NCBI RefSeq assembly: GCF_013387465.1
Contig: NZ_VYGV01000015.1
Coordinates: forward strand, 61,938-125,937
Length of the DNA stretch: 64,000 nt
From: Hydrogenophaga aromaticivorans
GTDB taxonomy: Bacteria; Pseudomonadota; Gammaproteobacteria; Burkholderiales; Burkholderiaceae_C
Direction of reading: 5' to 3'
Position 1 is the first letter of the stretch. Each line of letters begins with the position of its first letter. A model generated the notes under the pieces. It had not been told where the DNA came from. It did no database searches and worked only from the letters and a program-made list of their open reading frames with translations. Positions 25,342 through 33,374 of the stretch are shown here, in pieces. The translations under genes and the position numbers were made by a program.

Positions 25342-25647
25342 TCAGAGCAGCTTGCGGGGTACCAGCGGCGCCGGGCGCTCGGCCCGGCCCGCGCGGTATT
25401 CGGCCATCTGGGCAAAGTAGGCCCGCACGTCTTCCAGCGTATGGCCCATGCCGGTGGCCAGCATGTCCTGCTCGGCCGCCAGCGCATCCTGCGTGAACTG
25501 CTCGCGCAGCCGAGCCCGCTCGGACGCATCGGCCAGGGTCCGCACCATGTAGGCGTGGCTGGAGAGGCCCTGCTTGCGCGCGTCTTCGTCGATGGCCGCC
25601 TTGAGTTCAGCGGGCAATTTCAAACTGGTGGCGATGGTGGGGGGCAT
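25342..25647 (-). CDS. Antitoxin with ribbon-helix-helix N-terminus
   Basis: This is a 101-residue protein whose start MPPTIATSLKLPAELKAAID gives the short strand and helix of a CopG/ParD-type DNA-binding domain. A second helix (SSHAYMVRTLADAS) and a charged C-terminal helix for toxin binding follow. TTGGAG lies before ATG 25647, and a perfect palindrome at 25661-25684 immediately upstream is the probable autoregulatory operator. It pairs with the toxin gene 6 bases downstream. Codon 25647 is preferred to 25671, which lies inside the palindrome. Confidence 0.85.
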   Translation of the reverse strand: MPPTIATSLKLPAELKAAIDEDARKQGLSSHAYMVRTLADASERARLREQFTQDALAAEQDMLATGMGHTLEDVRAYFAQMAEYRAGRAERPAPLVPRKLL

Positions 25648-25660
25648 GGCGAATCTCCAA

Positions 25661-25684
25661 CAAGTAGTCAAGTCTGACTACTTG
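25661..25684 (-). promoter_or_regulatory. Perfect palindrome, likely antitoxin operator
   Basis: CAAGTAGTCA and TGACTACTTG form a perfect inverted repeat around four bases (AGTC), 14 bases before the antitoxin ATG. It overlaps the 3' end of the upstream hydrolase gene. Ribbon-helix-helix antitoxins bind such palindromes to repress their own operon. Confidence 0.7.
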
Positions 25685-26234
25685 TGCAGTCTAGCAGCAG
25701 CCGATGCCCTTCGGGCCAGTCGCCCAGTCCCGATTCGGCGTTGATGTGCCCGCGTTCGCCGAGGTCGATGAAGCGCGAGCCCCAGCTTTCGGCCAGGCCC
25801 TGCGCGCGCTCGAAGCTGCAATACGGATCGTCTCGGCTGCCCACCAGCATGCTGGGGAACGGCAGTCGCTGGCGCACGATGGGTGACCAGCTGGGCAAGA
25901 CGCCGCGCAGTTCCTCGCGCTCCGGATCGCCGGGCGCCACCAGCAGCGCGCCCTGCACACGGTGCGTGCTGCGCGACACCTGGGCCCAGGCGGCGGTGAG
26001 GATGCAGCCGAGGCTGTGGGCCACCAGCACCACCGGCCCGTCGCAGCCGAGGATGACGTCTTCCAGCCGCGCGATCCAGTCGCCGCGGCGCGGGGTCATC
26101 CAGTCGTGCTGGTCCACGCGGCGATAGCCGTAAAGGGCTTCCCAGCGGCTTTGCCAGTGGTCCGGCCCGCTGTTCTGCCAGCCGGGCAGGATGAGCACGT
26201 TGTGGGGTTTCACGTGAAACAGCCCGCCGCTCAC
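25668..26234 (-). CDS. Serine alpha/beta-hydrolase, RBBP9/YdeN family
   Basis: This 188-residue protein has the RBBP9/YdeN start VLILPGWQNSGPDHWQSRWE and the nucleophile motif VAHSLGC. The acid region is GSRDDPYC, and the catalytic His lies in ERGHINAESG. The natural substrate of the family is unknown. The GTG at 26234 overlaps the parA stop (GTGA), implying translational coupling; no ATG is available nearby. A parS site (26206-26221) lies within the first codons and is translated as FHVK. The gene commonly sits between parA and parB in this bacterial group, which is a recollection not checked here. Confidence 0.85.
   Translation of the reverse strand: MSGGLFHVKPHNVLILPGWQNSGPDHWQSRWEALYGYRRVDQHDWMTPRRGDWIARLEDVILGCDGPVVLVAHSLGCILTAAWAQVSRSTHRVQGALLVAPGDPEREELRGVLPSWSPIVRQRLPFPSMLVGSRDDPYCSFERAQGLAESWGSRFIDLGERGHINAESGLGDWPEGHRLLLDCTSSQT
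26206..26221 (+). other. parS: parS centromere site 1
   Basis: GGTTTCACGTGAAACA matches the consensus TGTTTCACGTGAAACA in 15 of 16 positions. It lies inside the hydrolase gene, next to parA. Confidence 0.9.
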
Positions 26235-27001
26235 ATCTTGTCGATGCGCGCCACCATTTCGGTGGCGAAGGTCACAAAGGCCTGGCTGCCCTTGGCCCCC
26301 GGATCGAACACCACGCCCGGCAGGCCGTAGCTGGGTGCTTCGGCCAGACGCACGTTGCGCGGGATCACGGTGTCGAACACCTTGTCGCCAAAGTGGGCCT
26401 TGAGCTGGTCGCTCACCTGCATCTGCAGGGTGATGCGCGGGTCGAACATGACGCGCAGCAGGCCGATGATCTGCAAGTCCTTGTTGAGGTTGGCGTGCAC
26501 CTGCTTGATGGTGTTGACCAGATCGGTCAGGCCCTCGAGCGCGAAGTATTCGCACTGCATGGGCACGATCACACCGTGGGCGGAACACAGGCCGTTGAGC
26601 GTTAGCATGGACAGGCTGGGCGGGCAGTCGATGAGCACGAAATCGTAGTCGGCATCGACCGCAGCCAGCGCGGTCTTGAGGCGTTTTTCCCGCCGCTCCA
26701 CATCCACCAGCTCGACCTCGGCCCCGGCCAGTTCCCGGTTGGCGCCGAGCACGTGGTAACCGCACTTTTCCGAAAAAAGGGCGGCCTCCTGGACGGTGGC
26801 CGACTCCAGCAGCACGTCGTAGACCGAGAGCGCCATGCTGCGCTTGTCAACGCCAGAACCCATGGTCGCGTTGCCCTGCGGGTCGAGGTCGACCATGAGC
26901 ACCCGCTGCCCCACCTTGGCCAGGCCGGCGGCGAGGTTGACGGTGGTGGTGGTCTTGCCGACACCGCCCTTCTGGTTGGCCACACAAAAGATCTTCGCCA
27001 T
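26231..27001 (-). CDS. parA: Chromosome partitioning ATPase ParA (Soj type)
   Basis: This 256-residue deviant Walker A ATPase has NQKGGVGKTTTTVNLA at residues 8-23, VDLDPQGNATMGSG, and Walker B DFVLIDCPPSL. It lacks the N-terminal helix-turn-helix of plasmid ParA proteins, as expected for chromosomal Soj. It moves ParB-parS complexes and separates origins. The start MAKIFCVANQ is standard. It lies 15 bases after lysE and overlaps the following hydrolase gene. Confidence 0.97.
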   Translation of the reverse strand: MAKIFCVANQKGGVGKTTTTVNLAAGLAKVGQRVLMVDLDPQGNATMGSGVDKRSMALSVYDVLLESATVQEAALFSEKCGYHVLGANRELAGAEVELVDVERREKRLKTALAAVDADYDFVLIDCPPSLSMLTLNGLCSAHGVIVPMQCEYFALEGLTDLVNTIKQVHANLNKDLQIIGLLRVMFDPRITLQMQVSDQLKAHFGDKVFDTVIPRNVRLAEAPSYGLPGVVFDPGAKGSQAFVTFATEMVARIDKM

Positions 27002-27016
27002 CTGGTGTCCCGGTGC

Positions 27017-27631
27017 TTATTTGGAGATGGCCAGCTTGATGCCGAAGCCGATGAGGAAAACGCCAGCGAGCTTCTCCAGCGTGCGGGCGATGACCGGGTT
27101 GGCGCGCATGCGCTCGGCCAAGAAGTGCGTGAGCAACACGGCGGTCAGGCCATAGAAAAAGGTCAGCACCGCGACGGTGGCGGCCATGGCACCGAAGGTG
27201 ATCAGGCCCTGGTGCTTCGCGGGGTCCACGAACAGCGGAAAGAAGGCCATGTAGAAGACGATGGCCTTGGGGTTGAGCAGGGTGATGGTGAGCGCCTGCT
27301 GGAAGTACTGGCGCGGTCGGATGTTGAGCACGGGTTTGCCGCCAGGCTTGGCGGTGAGCATCTTCCAGCCCAGCCAGGCGAGGTAGGCAGCGCCCAGCCA
27401 CTGCACCGCGGCGAAGGCCGCCGGGTAGGCCGCGAGCAGCGCCGCCACCCCGGCCACTGCCATCCACATGAGCACCTGGTCACCCGCGATCACGCCGAAG
27501 GTGGCGGCCAGTCCGCCGCGCAGGCCCCCCTTGCTGGTCGAGGTGATCAGCGCGAGATTGCCCGGGCCTGGAATGGCCAGAAACAGGACGATGGCGGCGA
27601 CGAACGCGCCGTAATCAGCGATGCCGAACAT
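27017..27631 (-). CDS. LysE/RhtB family exporter
   Basis: This 204-residue inner-membrane protein has about six hydrophobic segments and the family start FVAAIVLFLAIPGPGNLALIT. The conserved GDQVLMWMAVAG, AAYLAWLGWKM and LLNPKAIVFYMAFFPLF follow. LysE/RhtB proteins export amino acids or their analogues. It lies between rsmG and parA and shares their direction, though a 513-base gap separates it from rsmG, so it may start the parA transcript. The substrate is unknown. Confidence 0.9.
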   Translation of the reverse strand: MFGIADYGAFVAAIVLFLAIPGPGNLALITSTSKGGLRGGLAATFGVIAGDQVLMWMAVAGVAALLAAYPAAFAAVQWLGAAYLAWLGWKMLTAKPGGKPVLNIRPRQYFQQALTITLLNPKAIVFYMAFFPLFVDPAKHQGLITFGAMAATVAVLTFFYGLTAVLLTHFLAERMRANPVIARTLEKLAGVFLIGFGIKLAISK

Positions 27632-28144
27632 GTGAAAACCCCGGGAGTTGAGGGACTGAGTTTACGTGAGCGCCCTCTTCTTCTTTTTGTTCTTTTGGCT
27701 CTGGTTGCATTGTTCGCACGGAACGTGTGGGCAGAGGCGGTTGGTCCGGGTGGGATTTCTCCGGCCCACGCTCGCGGGTGAAGGCTTCTGGCGCGCTGCC
27801 GGGCTGGCGTCAAGACGGGGCGTGGTCATCTGATCTTGTCGCGACCGCGAATCGGGCCTGCGCCCTCCCACCCAAACCAACCACCTCCAGCAGCAAAAGG
27901 GTCGTCCAAGAGGCGTCCAGAGGAATCCAAAGGAGTCCACATCCGCCACTCACAGGACGGTGGTGGCGTGCACGGGCGCAGGCGCCCATTCGCGGTTGCC
28001 ACAAAAAGAGGTGCGCAAGCCCGGTGTTGACGAAGTGAGGCTTGCGAACAGATGAGTCAGCCCGCGAGCGTGGGCCGGAGAACGCGCATGACGCCACCGG
28101 CCTGGTGCGAGGTGCAACGAGCGAAACGCGGGGAAGAGAAGGGC
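27632..28144. other. 513-bp non-coding region with a 21-bp perfect inverted repeat (MITE-like)
   Basis: A 21-bp sequence at 27758-27778 (TCTCCGGCCCACGCTCGCGG plus one G) recurs exactly inverted at 28061-28081, bounding about 324 bp. Open frames inside have no start signals or domains. No target duplication is obvious. The interior has a short palindrome GGGCGCAGGCGCCC near 27973. The segment interrupts the usually compact rsmG-lysE-parA order. It could be a non-autonomous transposon remnant or a dispersed repeat. No cluster of DnaA boxes (TTATNCACA) was seen, so it is not an evident oriC. Confidence 0.5.
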
Positions 28145-28798
28145 TCAGACCGAAGGAGACGGACGAAGCCAGACGATGCACCGCTCCGCATCCAGCCCCG
28201 GCACCACCAACTGTTCCACGTGAAACACCGACACCAAAGCAGGCAGCGCAGCGATCTCGTCCGCCGGGTGTTTGCCCTTCATTGCCATCCACACCGCTCC
28301 GGGCTTCAAGGCCGATGAAGACCAGGTCGTGAAATCCACCAATGAGGCAAAGGCCCGCGAGCAGACCACGTCAAAGCCCCCGCCCTCTTCCGCCTTGAGC
28401 GATTCCACCCGCGCATGCACGCCGCGCAGGTTCGGCAACTTCAGCGCGGCCGAGGCCTGCTGGATGAAGGCCGCCTTTTTGCCCACCGTGTCCACACAGC
28501 TCACCTGAATCTGCGGACAGGTGATGGCGATCACCACACCCGGCAACCCGCCACCCGATCCCACGTCCAGCAGCTTGATCGGCTGGCCACCGGTCTGGCG
28601 CAGCAACGGGCCGATGGCGGCCAGACTGTCCAGCAAGTGGTGCGTCATCATTTCGGCCGGATCGCGCACGGCGGTCAGGTTGTAGACCTTGTTCCACTTC
28701 TGCAGCAACGCCAGGTAATCCAGCAGCAGGCTCACCTGCACGTCGCTCAGTTGCAAGCCCAGAGCTCGAAGACCTGAAATCAGCACATCCCGGCTCAT
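28145..28798 (-). CDS. rsmG: 16S rRNA (guanine527-N7)-methyltransferase RsmG
   Basis: This 217-residue class-I methyltransferase acts on G527 of 16S rRNA in the 30S subunit. The SAM motif is [18 protein letters not shown]. The conserved [10 protein letters not shown] region and the N-terminal helical part [24 protein letters not shown] are typical. Its ATG overlaps the mnmG stop by four bases (ATGA). A parS site (28212-28227) is coded inside its 3' part as VFHVEQL. This is the classical gidB position by mnmG. Confidence 0.96.
   Translation of the reverse strand: MSRDVLISGLRALGLQLSDVQVSLLLDYLALLQKWNKVYNLTAVRDPAEMMTHHLLDSLAAIGPLLRQTGGQPIKLLDVGSGGGLPGVVIAITCPQIQVSCVDTVGKKAAFIQQASAALKLPNLRGVHARVESLKAEEGGGFDVVCSRAFASLVDFTTWSSSALKPGAVWMAMKGKHPADEIAALPALVSVFHVEQLVVPGLDAERCIVWLRPSPSV
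28212..28227 (+). other. parS: parS centromere site 2
   Basis: TGTTCCACGTGAAACA differs from TGTTTCACGTGAAACA in one base. It is within rsmG. Confidence 0.88.
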
Positions 28799-30765
28799 GC
28801 CTCGGCGCCTTCCACCGCCACGGTGGCAAAACCCTTGAAGCCACCCTTCTTCAGGTGGATCAGCAGCAGCGAGATGCTGGCCGGCGTGATGCCCGAGATG
28901 CGCGAAGCCTGTCCCAGGGTTTCGGGCCGGTGCTTGGCCAGCTTCTGCCGCGCCTCGAATGAAAGCGCCGTCACCTGCAGGTAGTCCAGATCGATGGGCA
29001 GCTTCAGCCCCTCGTAGTGCGACGCCCGCTCCACCTCGTTCTTCTGGCGGTCGATGTAGCCCGAATACTTGGCAGCGATCTCCACCTGCTCCACCACCGG
29101 CTCCAGCAAGTCTCCCAGCGTTTCACGTGAAACATCGGGGCTCACGTACTTGCCAGCCTCCATGCCGACCAGTTCGGCGTACCCCACGGCCGGGCGGCGC
29201 AGCAGGTCGAACAGGTTGTGTTCGTGCTCAATCGCCTTGCCCAGCACGCGCTCGCTCTCGGCCGCCGGCAGGTTGCGCGGGTTCACCCAGGTCGATTTCA
29301 GGCGCTCGGTTTCCCGCGCCACCGCGTCGCGTTTGCGGCTGAAGGCATCCCAACGCGCGTCATCCACCAGGCCCAGCTGGCGCCCGGCTTCGGTCAGGCG
29401 CATGTCGGCGTTGTCTTCGCGCAGCTGCAGGCGGAACTCGGCGCGGCTGGTGAACATGCGGTAGGGCTCGGTCACGCCCTGGGTCACGAGGTCGTCCACC
29501 AGCACGCCGAGGTAGGCCTCGTCGCGGCGCGGCAGCCAGGTGTCTTTGCCCTGGCACTGCAGCGCGGCGTTGAGCCCGGCGAACAGGCCCTGGGCCGCCG
29601 CCTCTTCGTAGCCCGTGGTGCCGTTGATCTGGCCGGCGAAGAACAGGCCCTGGATCTGTTTGGTCTCAAAACTGTTCTTGAGCGAGCGCGGATCGAAGTA
29701 GTCGTATTCGATGGCGTAGCCCGGGCGCAGGATGTGGGCGTTTTCCAGCCCCGGCATGCTGCGCACCAGTGCGTACTGGATGTCGAACGGTAGGCTGGTG
29801 CTGATGCCGTTGGGATAGACCTCGTGCGTGGTCAGACCCTCGGGCTCCAGGAAGATCTGGTGGCTGTCCTTGTCGGCGAAGCGGTTGATCTTGTCTTCCA
29901 CGCTCGGGCAGTAACGCGGGCCCACGCCCTCGATCTTGCCGGTGAACATGGGGCTGCGGTCGAAACCGCTGCGGATGATCTCGTGCGTGCGCAGGTTGGT
30001 GTGGGTGATCCAGCACGGTACCTGCTGCGGGTGCGGCACCGATTGCCCCATGAAGCTGAACACCGGCACCGGCTGGTCGGGGTTCATGCCACCGGGCACG
30101 CCGTCGCCGGGTTGCTCCTGGCACTTGGAATAGTCGATGCTGCGGCCATCCAGGCGCGGCGGCGTGCCGGTTTTCAGGCGCGCCTGCGGCAGTTTCAGTT
30201 CCTTCAGGCGGGCCGACAGGCTGATCGCCGGCGGGTCGCCCGCGCGGCCGGCGGCGTAGTTGTTCAGGCCAACGTGGATCTTGCCATCGAGAAACGTGCC
30301 CGCCGTCAGCACCACGGTGCGGCTGCGGAATTTGATGCCCACCTGCGTGACGGCGCCGACCACCCGGTCGCCCTCCACCATCAGATCGTCCACCGCCTGC
30401 TGGAACAGCCACAGGTTCGGCTGGTTCTCCAGCATGCGACGGATCGCGGCCTTGTAGAGGATGCGGTCGGCCTGGGCGCGGGTGGCGCGCACGGCCGGGC
30501 CTTTGGAGCTGTTCAAAATGCGGAACTGGATGCCGCCCTCGTCCGTGGCCAGCGCCATCGCCCCGCCCAGCGCGTCCACCTCTTTCACCAGGTGGCCCTT
30601 GCCGATGCCACCGATGCTGGGGTTGCAGCTCATCTGCCCCAGCGTTTCGATGTTGTGCGTGAGCAGCAGCGTGGCGCAGCCCATGCGCGCGGCGGCGAGC
30701 GCGGCCTCGGTGCCGGCGTGGCCACCGCCGACGACGATGACATCAAATTCTTGTGGGTACAACAT
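28795..30765 (-). CDS. mnmG: tRNA uridine 5-carboxymethylaminomethyl modification enzyme MnmG
   Basis: This 656-residue FAD enzyme works with MnmE on U34 of tRNAs in the cytoplasm. The dinucleotide-binding motif [19 protein letters not shown] lies near residue 10. [20 protein letters not shown], the signature [12 protein letters not shown] and [16 protein letters not shown] are all present, as is the helical C-terminal MnmE-binding domain. It heads the mnmG-rsmG operon. Two parS sites lie in (29119) and just before (30822) the gene, marking the origin-proximal domain. Confidence 0.97.
   Translation of the reverse strand: MLYPQEFDVIVVGGGHAGTEAALAAARMGCATLLLTHNIETLGQMSCNPSIGGIGKGHLVKEVDALGGAMALATDEGGIQFRILNSSKGPAVRATRAQADRILYKAAIRRMLENQPNLWLFQQAVDDLMVEGDRVVGAVTQVGIKFRSRTVVLTAGTFLDGKIHVGLNNYAAGRAGDPPAISLSARLKELKLPQARLKTGTPPRLDGRSIDYSKCQEQPGDGVPGGMNPDQPVPVFSFMGQSVPHPQQVPCWITHTNLRTHEIIRSGFDRSPMFTGKIEGVGPRYCPSVEDKINRFADKDSHQIFLEPEGLTTHEVYPNGISTSLPFDIQYALVRSMPGLENAHILRPGYAIEYDYFDPRSLKNSFETKQIQGLFFAGQINGTTGYEEAAAQGLFAGLNAALQCQGKDTWLPRRDEAYLGVLVDDLVTQGVTEPYRMFTSRAEFRLQLREDNADMRLTEAGRQLGLVDDARWDAFSRKRDAVARETERLKSTWVNPRNLPAAESERVLGKAIEHEHNLFDLLRRPAVGYAELVGMEAGKYVSPDVSRETLGDLLEPVVEQVEIAAKYSGYIDRQKNEVERASHYEGLKLPIDLDYLQVTALSFEARQKLAKHRPETLGQASRISGITPASISLLLIHLKKGGFKGFATVAVEGAEA
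29119..29134 (+). other. parS: parS centromere site 3
   Basis: CGTTTCACGTGAAACA matches in 15 of 16 positions and lies inside mnmG, read as DVSRET. Confidence 0.88.
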
Positions 30766-30821
30766 GGTGAAAGCTCCAGGGCACGGCGGCTGGCGCGCTG
30801 CCCGACAATGCGGATGCGGTG

Positions 30822-30837
30822 TGTTTCACGTGAAACA
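30822..30837 (+). other. parS: parS centromere site 4 (perfect)
   Basis: TGTTTCACGTGAAACA is a perfect 16-bp match, located in the intergenic region between mnmG and the divergent TfoX-like gene. Confidence 0.95.
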
Positions 30838-30887
30838 CCCGCCGCCCGGCCGGCGTCTGGCTCGGGCAACCCGCAATTGTCCCATCA

Positions 30888-31214
30888 ATGCCCCTTAGCC
30901 GCCCACCCGTGCCCAGCACCACCCCACGCGCAACCGGCGAACCGGCGCTGGCCGCCCTGCCCGGCCTCGGCCCGAAGTCGCAGGCCATGCTGGCAGCGGC
31001 CGGCATTCCCGATCTGGCCACGCTGCGGCGGCTGGGATCGGTGGCCGCCTACGCCCGGGTGAGGCGCAGCGACCCGCGCGCCAGCCTCAACCTGCTCTGG
31101 GGGCTCGAAGCGGCGCTCACCGGCCTGCCCTGGCAGACCGTGGCACGCGAGCACCGCACCAGCCTGTTGCTGGCGCTGGACGCGCTCAACGATCCGAAGT
31201 CCCCACGTCAATGA
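30888..31214 (+). CDS. TfoX/Sxy C-terminal domain protein
   Basis: This 108-residue protein has residues of about 20-95 matching the TfoX C-terminal fold: LAALPGLGPKSQAMLAAAGI (helix-hairpin-helix-like), DLATLRRLGSVAAYARVR and NLLWGLEAALTGLPWQTVA. It lacks the N-terminal TfoX domain, so a role in competence control is only suggested by name. The start at 30888 has no good ribosome-binding site. GCAATT ends about 9 bases upstream and may be a -10 box, hinting at a very short leader. It diverges from mnmG. Confidence 0.8.
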   Translation: MPLSRPPVPSTTPRATGEPALAALPGLGPKSQAMLAAAGIPDLATLRRLGSVAAYARVRRSDPRASLNLLWGLEAALTGLPWQTVAREHRTSLLLALDALNDPKSPRQ

Positions 31215-31263
31215 GATTGGCAGCGCCAGCCTGACAATCAAAGGCCACCACACCAAGGCCCGC

Positions 31264-31854
31264 ATGACCACACCCATCCCCCTCCTCGTTTTCGCCGGCA
31301 GCAGCCGCGCCCAGTCCTGGAACCGCAAGCTGGCCAAGGTCGCGGCCGACACCGCCCGCGCCGCCGGTGCCCAGGTCACCCACCTCGAACTGGCCGACTT
31401 CGACCTGCCGCTCTACAACGGCGACCTGGAAGCGCGCGGCTTCCCGCGCGACGCGATCCGCCTGAAGGAAATCTTTCACGCCCACCCGGCCTGGCTGGTG
31501 GTTTCGCCCGAGTACAACGGCAGCTACACCGGCCTGCTGAAGAACACCATCGACTGGGTCTCGCGCCCCGTCAAAGACGATCCACTGTGGGCGAACGGCG
31601 GCAAGCCCTTTGCCGGCAAGGTGGTGGGCATGCTCTCGGCCTCGCCCGGTGCGCTCGGCGGCCTGCGCAGCCTGAGCCACCTGGCGCCGCTGCTGATGAA
31701 CCTGCAGTGCTGGGTCTCGCCCAAACAGTTCGCGCTGTCCAAGGCCGGCGAAGCGTTTGATGCAGACGGGCACCTGATCGCAGAGACCGCCCGCAGCAGC
31801 GTGCAAGGCGTGGTGGACCAAGTACTCAACGCCGCCCGCCGCTTTGCAGACTGA
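31264..31854 (+). CDS. NADPH-dependent FMN reductase family protein
   Basis: This 196-residue flavodoxin-like oxidoreductase has the FMN-phosphate loop FAGSSRAQSWNRKLA at the N-terminus, VVSPEYNGSYTGLLKNTIDW at the flavin site, and VGMLSASPGALGG later. Family members reduce FMN, azo dyes, quinones or chromate with NAD(P)H. It follows the TfoX-like gene by 49 bases in the same direction. The substrate cannot be deduced. Confidence 0.88.
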   Translation: MTTPIPLLVFAGSSRAQSWNRKLAKVAADTARAAGAQVTHLELADFDLPLYNGDLEARGFPRDAIRLKEIFHAHPAWLVVSPEYNGSYTGLLKNTIDWVSRPVKDDPLWANGGKPFAGKVVGMLSASPGALGGLRSLSHLAPLLMNLQCWVSPKQFALSKAGEAFDADGHLIAETARSSVQGVVDQVLNAARRFAD

Positions 31855-31907
31855 GGCATCGGAGCGCGACCCACAACGCATGAAGCGACCCTCCCCAGGG
31901 CACCGCC

Positions 31908-31976
31908 GGGCCGGCTTCGCCGGACGGCCAGTGCCGCCCCCTCGGGGGGTCGCGCGAAGCGCGGCGGGGGGTCTAT
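31908..31976 (-). repeat. Stop-proximal stem-loop repeat, copy D
   Basis: CCGGCTTCGCCGG, CCCCCTCGGGGGG and CGCGCGAAGCGCG stems end GGGGGGTCTAT directly before the TAG of the AcvB-like gene. It lies between convergent genes. Confidence 0.75.
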
Positions 31977-33374
31977 CTAAGGCACTTTTGCGTGCAACAG
32001 GATCTGCTCGCCCAGCAGCTCGTAGTTGCCGCCGAAGTGGTGGTCGCCCTTGAGCTGCACCGGGGTCACCAGCTCGGTCGAGGTCGTGGGGCAGATGGTG
32101 TCGCGGTCGTCGCTGCCGTAGAGGCAGGTGGTGGTCGCGGCCGACAGGCTGGCCAGCTCGGGCTTGAGCCGCAGACCCAGGTGGTTGCGCACCACCCAGT
32201 TGGACAGCTTGAACTCGAACGAAGCCTTCTCGCCCGGCCCGATCAGCACCGTGTGCGCCACCAGGCTTCTGGACGCGCTGGACAGCCGGTTCAGCGCGAA
32301 CGGCAACACGTCGGCCCCCTGGGAATAGCCGATCAGCACCACCCGGCTCTTCTTCCATTGCACGGCGTAGTGCCGCAACAACCGGTCGAGGTCGCTGGCC
32401 AATCCCTGCGGCGTGCGTTGCTTCCAGAAATAGCGCAGCGAATCCAGCCCGACCACGGGCACGCCGCGCGCGGCCATGACGGCCGCCACCTTCTTGTCCA
32501 GGCCAGCCCAGCCGCCGTCCCCCGACACCAGCACAGCAAACACGTCGGACGGCACGCTGGACGGCACCTCCACCAGCGGCAGATCGGCGATGTCACTGCC
32601 AGCGCCCTGCGGCTTGACCACCACCCCCGCCGCGAGCTTGCGATACGCGGCCTGGTAGGCCGACAACGCGCCCTTGCCAGACAGCACGCCGTGTTCGGTG
32701 GCCCCCGCCAGCGGCACCAGCTCGGCCCCGGGCACCTGGGCCACGAAGGCCTGGGCGGCCCCGGTGGCGCACACCTTGTCGTCACTGCCGTGCAGGGCGG
32801 TCCACGGCGCCCGCAGTTTGCCGGCGGGCAACAAAGTGAGCGCACGCTTGTCGGTACTCTGACGAAAATGAACCCCATCCCCCTTGCACAAGGGCTTGGC
32901 AAACACCAGCTCGGGGCAGAAACCCGCCGACAAGGCGCCGCCAAACGTGCCTTCGGGCGCCTGGGCGATCAAGGCGTAGGCCAGGCTGGCGCCTGATCCC
33001 TGCCCCACCAGCAGCGGCGGGTAATAAGCCTTCAGACGCGCATAGCCTTGCAGGAAGTGCGACAGGTTCTCGAAATCGCCGTCGGGCAGCGCGCAGTCGC
33101 CGCCGTCTTTCTCCAGCAGCGCCAGCAGCTGCGGCGTGTTCACGCCCGCCACCACCGCGCCCTGCTCCACCAGCGGCCTGGCCAGCGCGGCCATGGCGGG
33201 CGTCCAGCCCGCTTCACCCGAGAGCAGGATCGCGAACGACTTCACCTCGCCCTTGGGCCGGTAGAGCGACACGTCCTTGAAGCGGCCGTGCGAGATTTTT
33301 TCCTGCGCTTGCGCCAGAACCGGCGCGGTCAGCGCACAACAAAACGCCAGCAAGGCGGTGGCAAAGGTGTTCAT
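31977..33374 (-). CDS. acvB: AcvB/VirJ-like periplasmic lysyl-phosphatidylglycerol hydrolase
   Basis: This is a 465-residue protein with a signal peptide (ATALLAFCCALTAPVLAQA). Two alpha/beta-hydrolase-like halves follow, the C-terminal one being the VirJ domain (from about residue 270, FAVLVSGDGGWAGLDKKVA) with nucleophile motif VLIGYSQGAD. In Rhizobium and Agrobacterium, AcvB removes lysine from lysyl-phosphatidylglycerol and its gene follows lpiA/mprF. Here too it overlaps the end of mprF by four bases (ATGA), which strongly supports the assignment. Confidence 0.88.
   Translation of the reverse strand: MNTFATALLAFCCALTAPVLAQAQEKISHGRFKDVSLYRPKGEVKSFAILLSGEAGWTPAMAALARPLVEQGAVVAGVNTPQLLALLEKDGGDCALPDGDFENLSHFLQGYARLKAYYPPLLVGQGSGASLAYALIAQAPEGTFGGALSAGFCPELVFAKPLCKGDGVHFRQSTDKRALTLLPAGKLRAPWTALHGSDDKVCATGAAQAFVAQVPGAELVPLAGATEHGVLSGKGALSAYQAAYRKLAAGVVVKPQGAGSDIADLPLVEVPSSVPSDVFAVLVSGDGGWAGLDKKVAAVMAARGVPVVGLDSLRYFWKQRTPQGLASDLDRLLRHYAVQWKKSRVVLIGYSQGADVLPFALNRLSSASRSLVAHTVLIGPGEKASFEFKLSNWVVRNHLGLRLKPELASLSAATTTCLYGSDDRDTICPTTSTELVTPVQLKGDHHFGGNYELLGEQILLHAKVP

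Noticed and set aside
27632..28144. Possible oriC between rsmG and lysE
   Set aside because: There are parS sites around it, but no cluster of DnaA boxes and no AT-rich unwinding region was seen.
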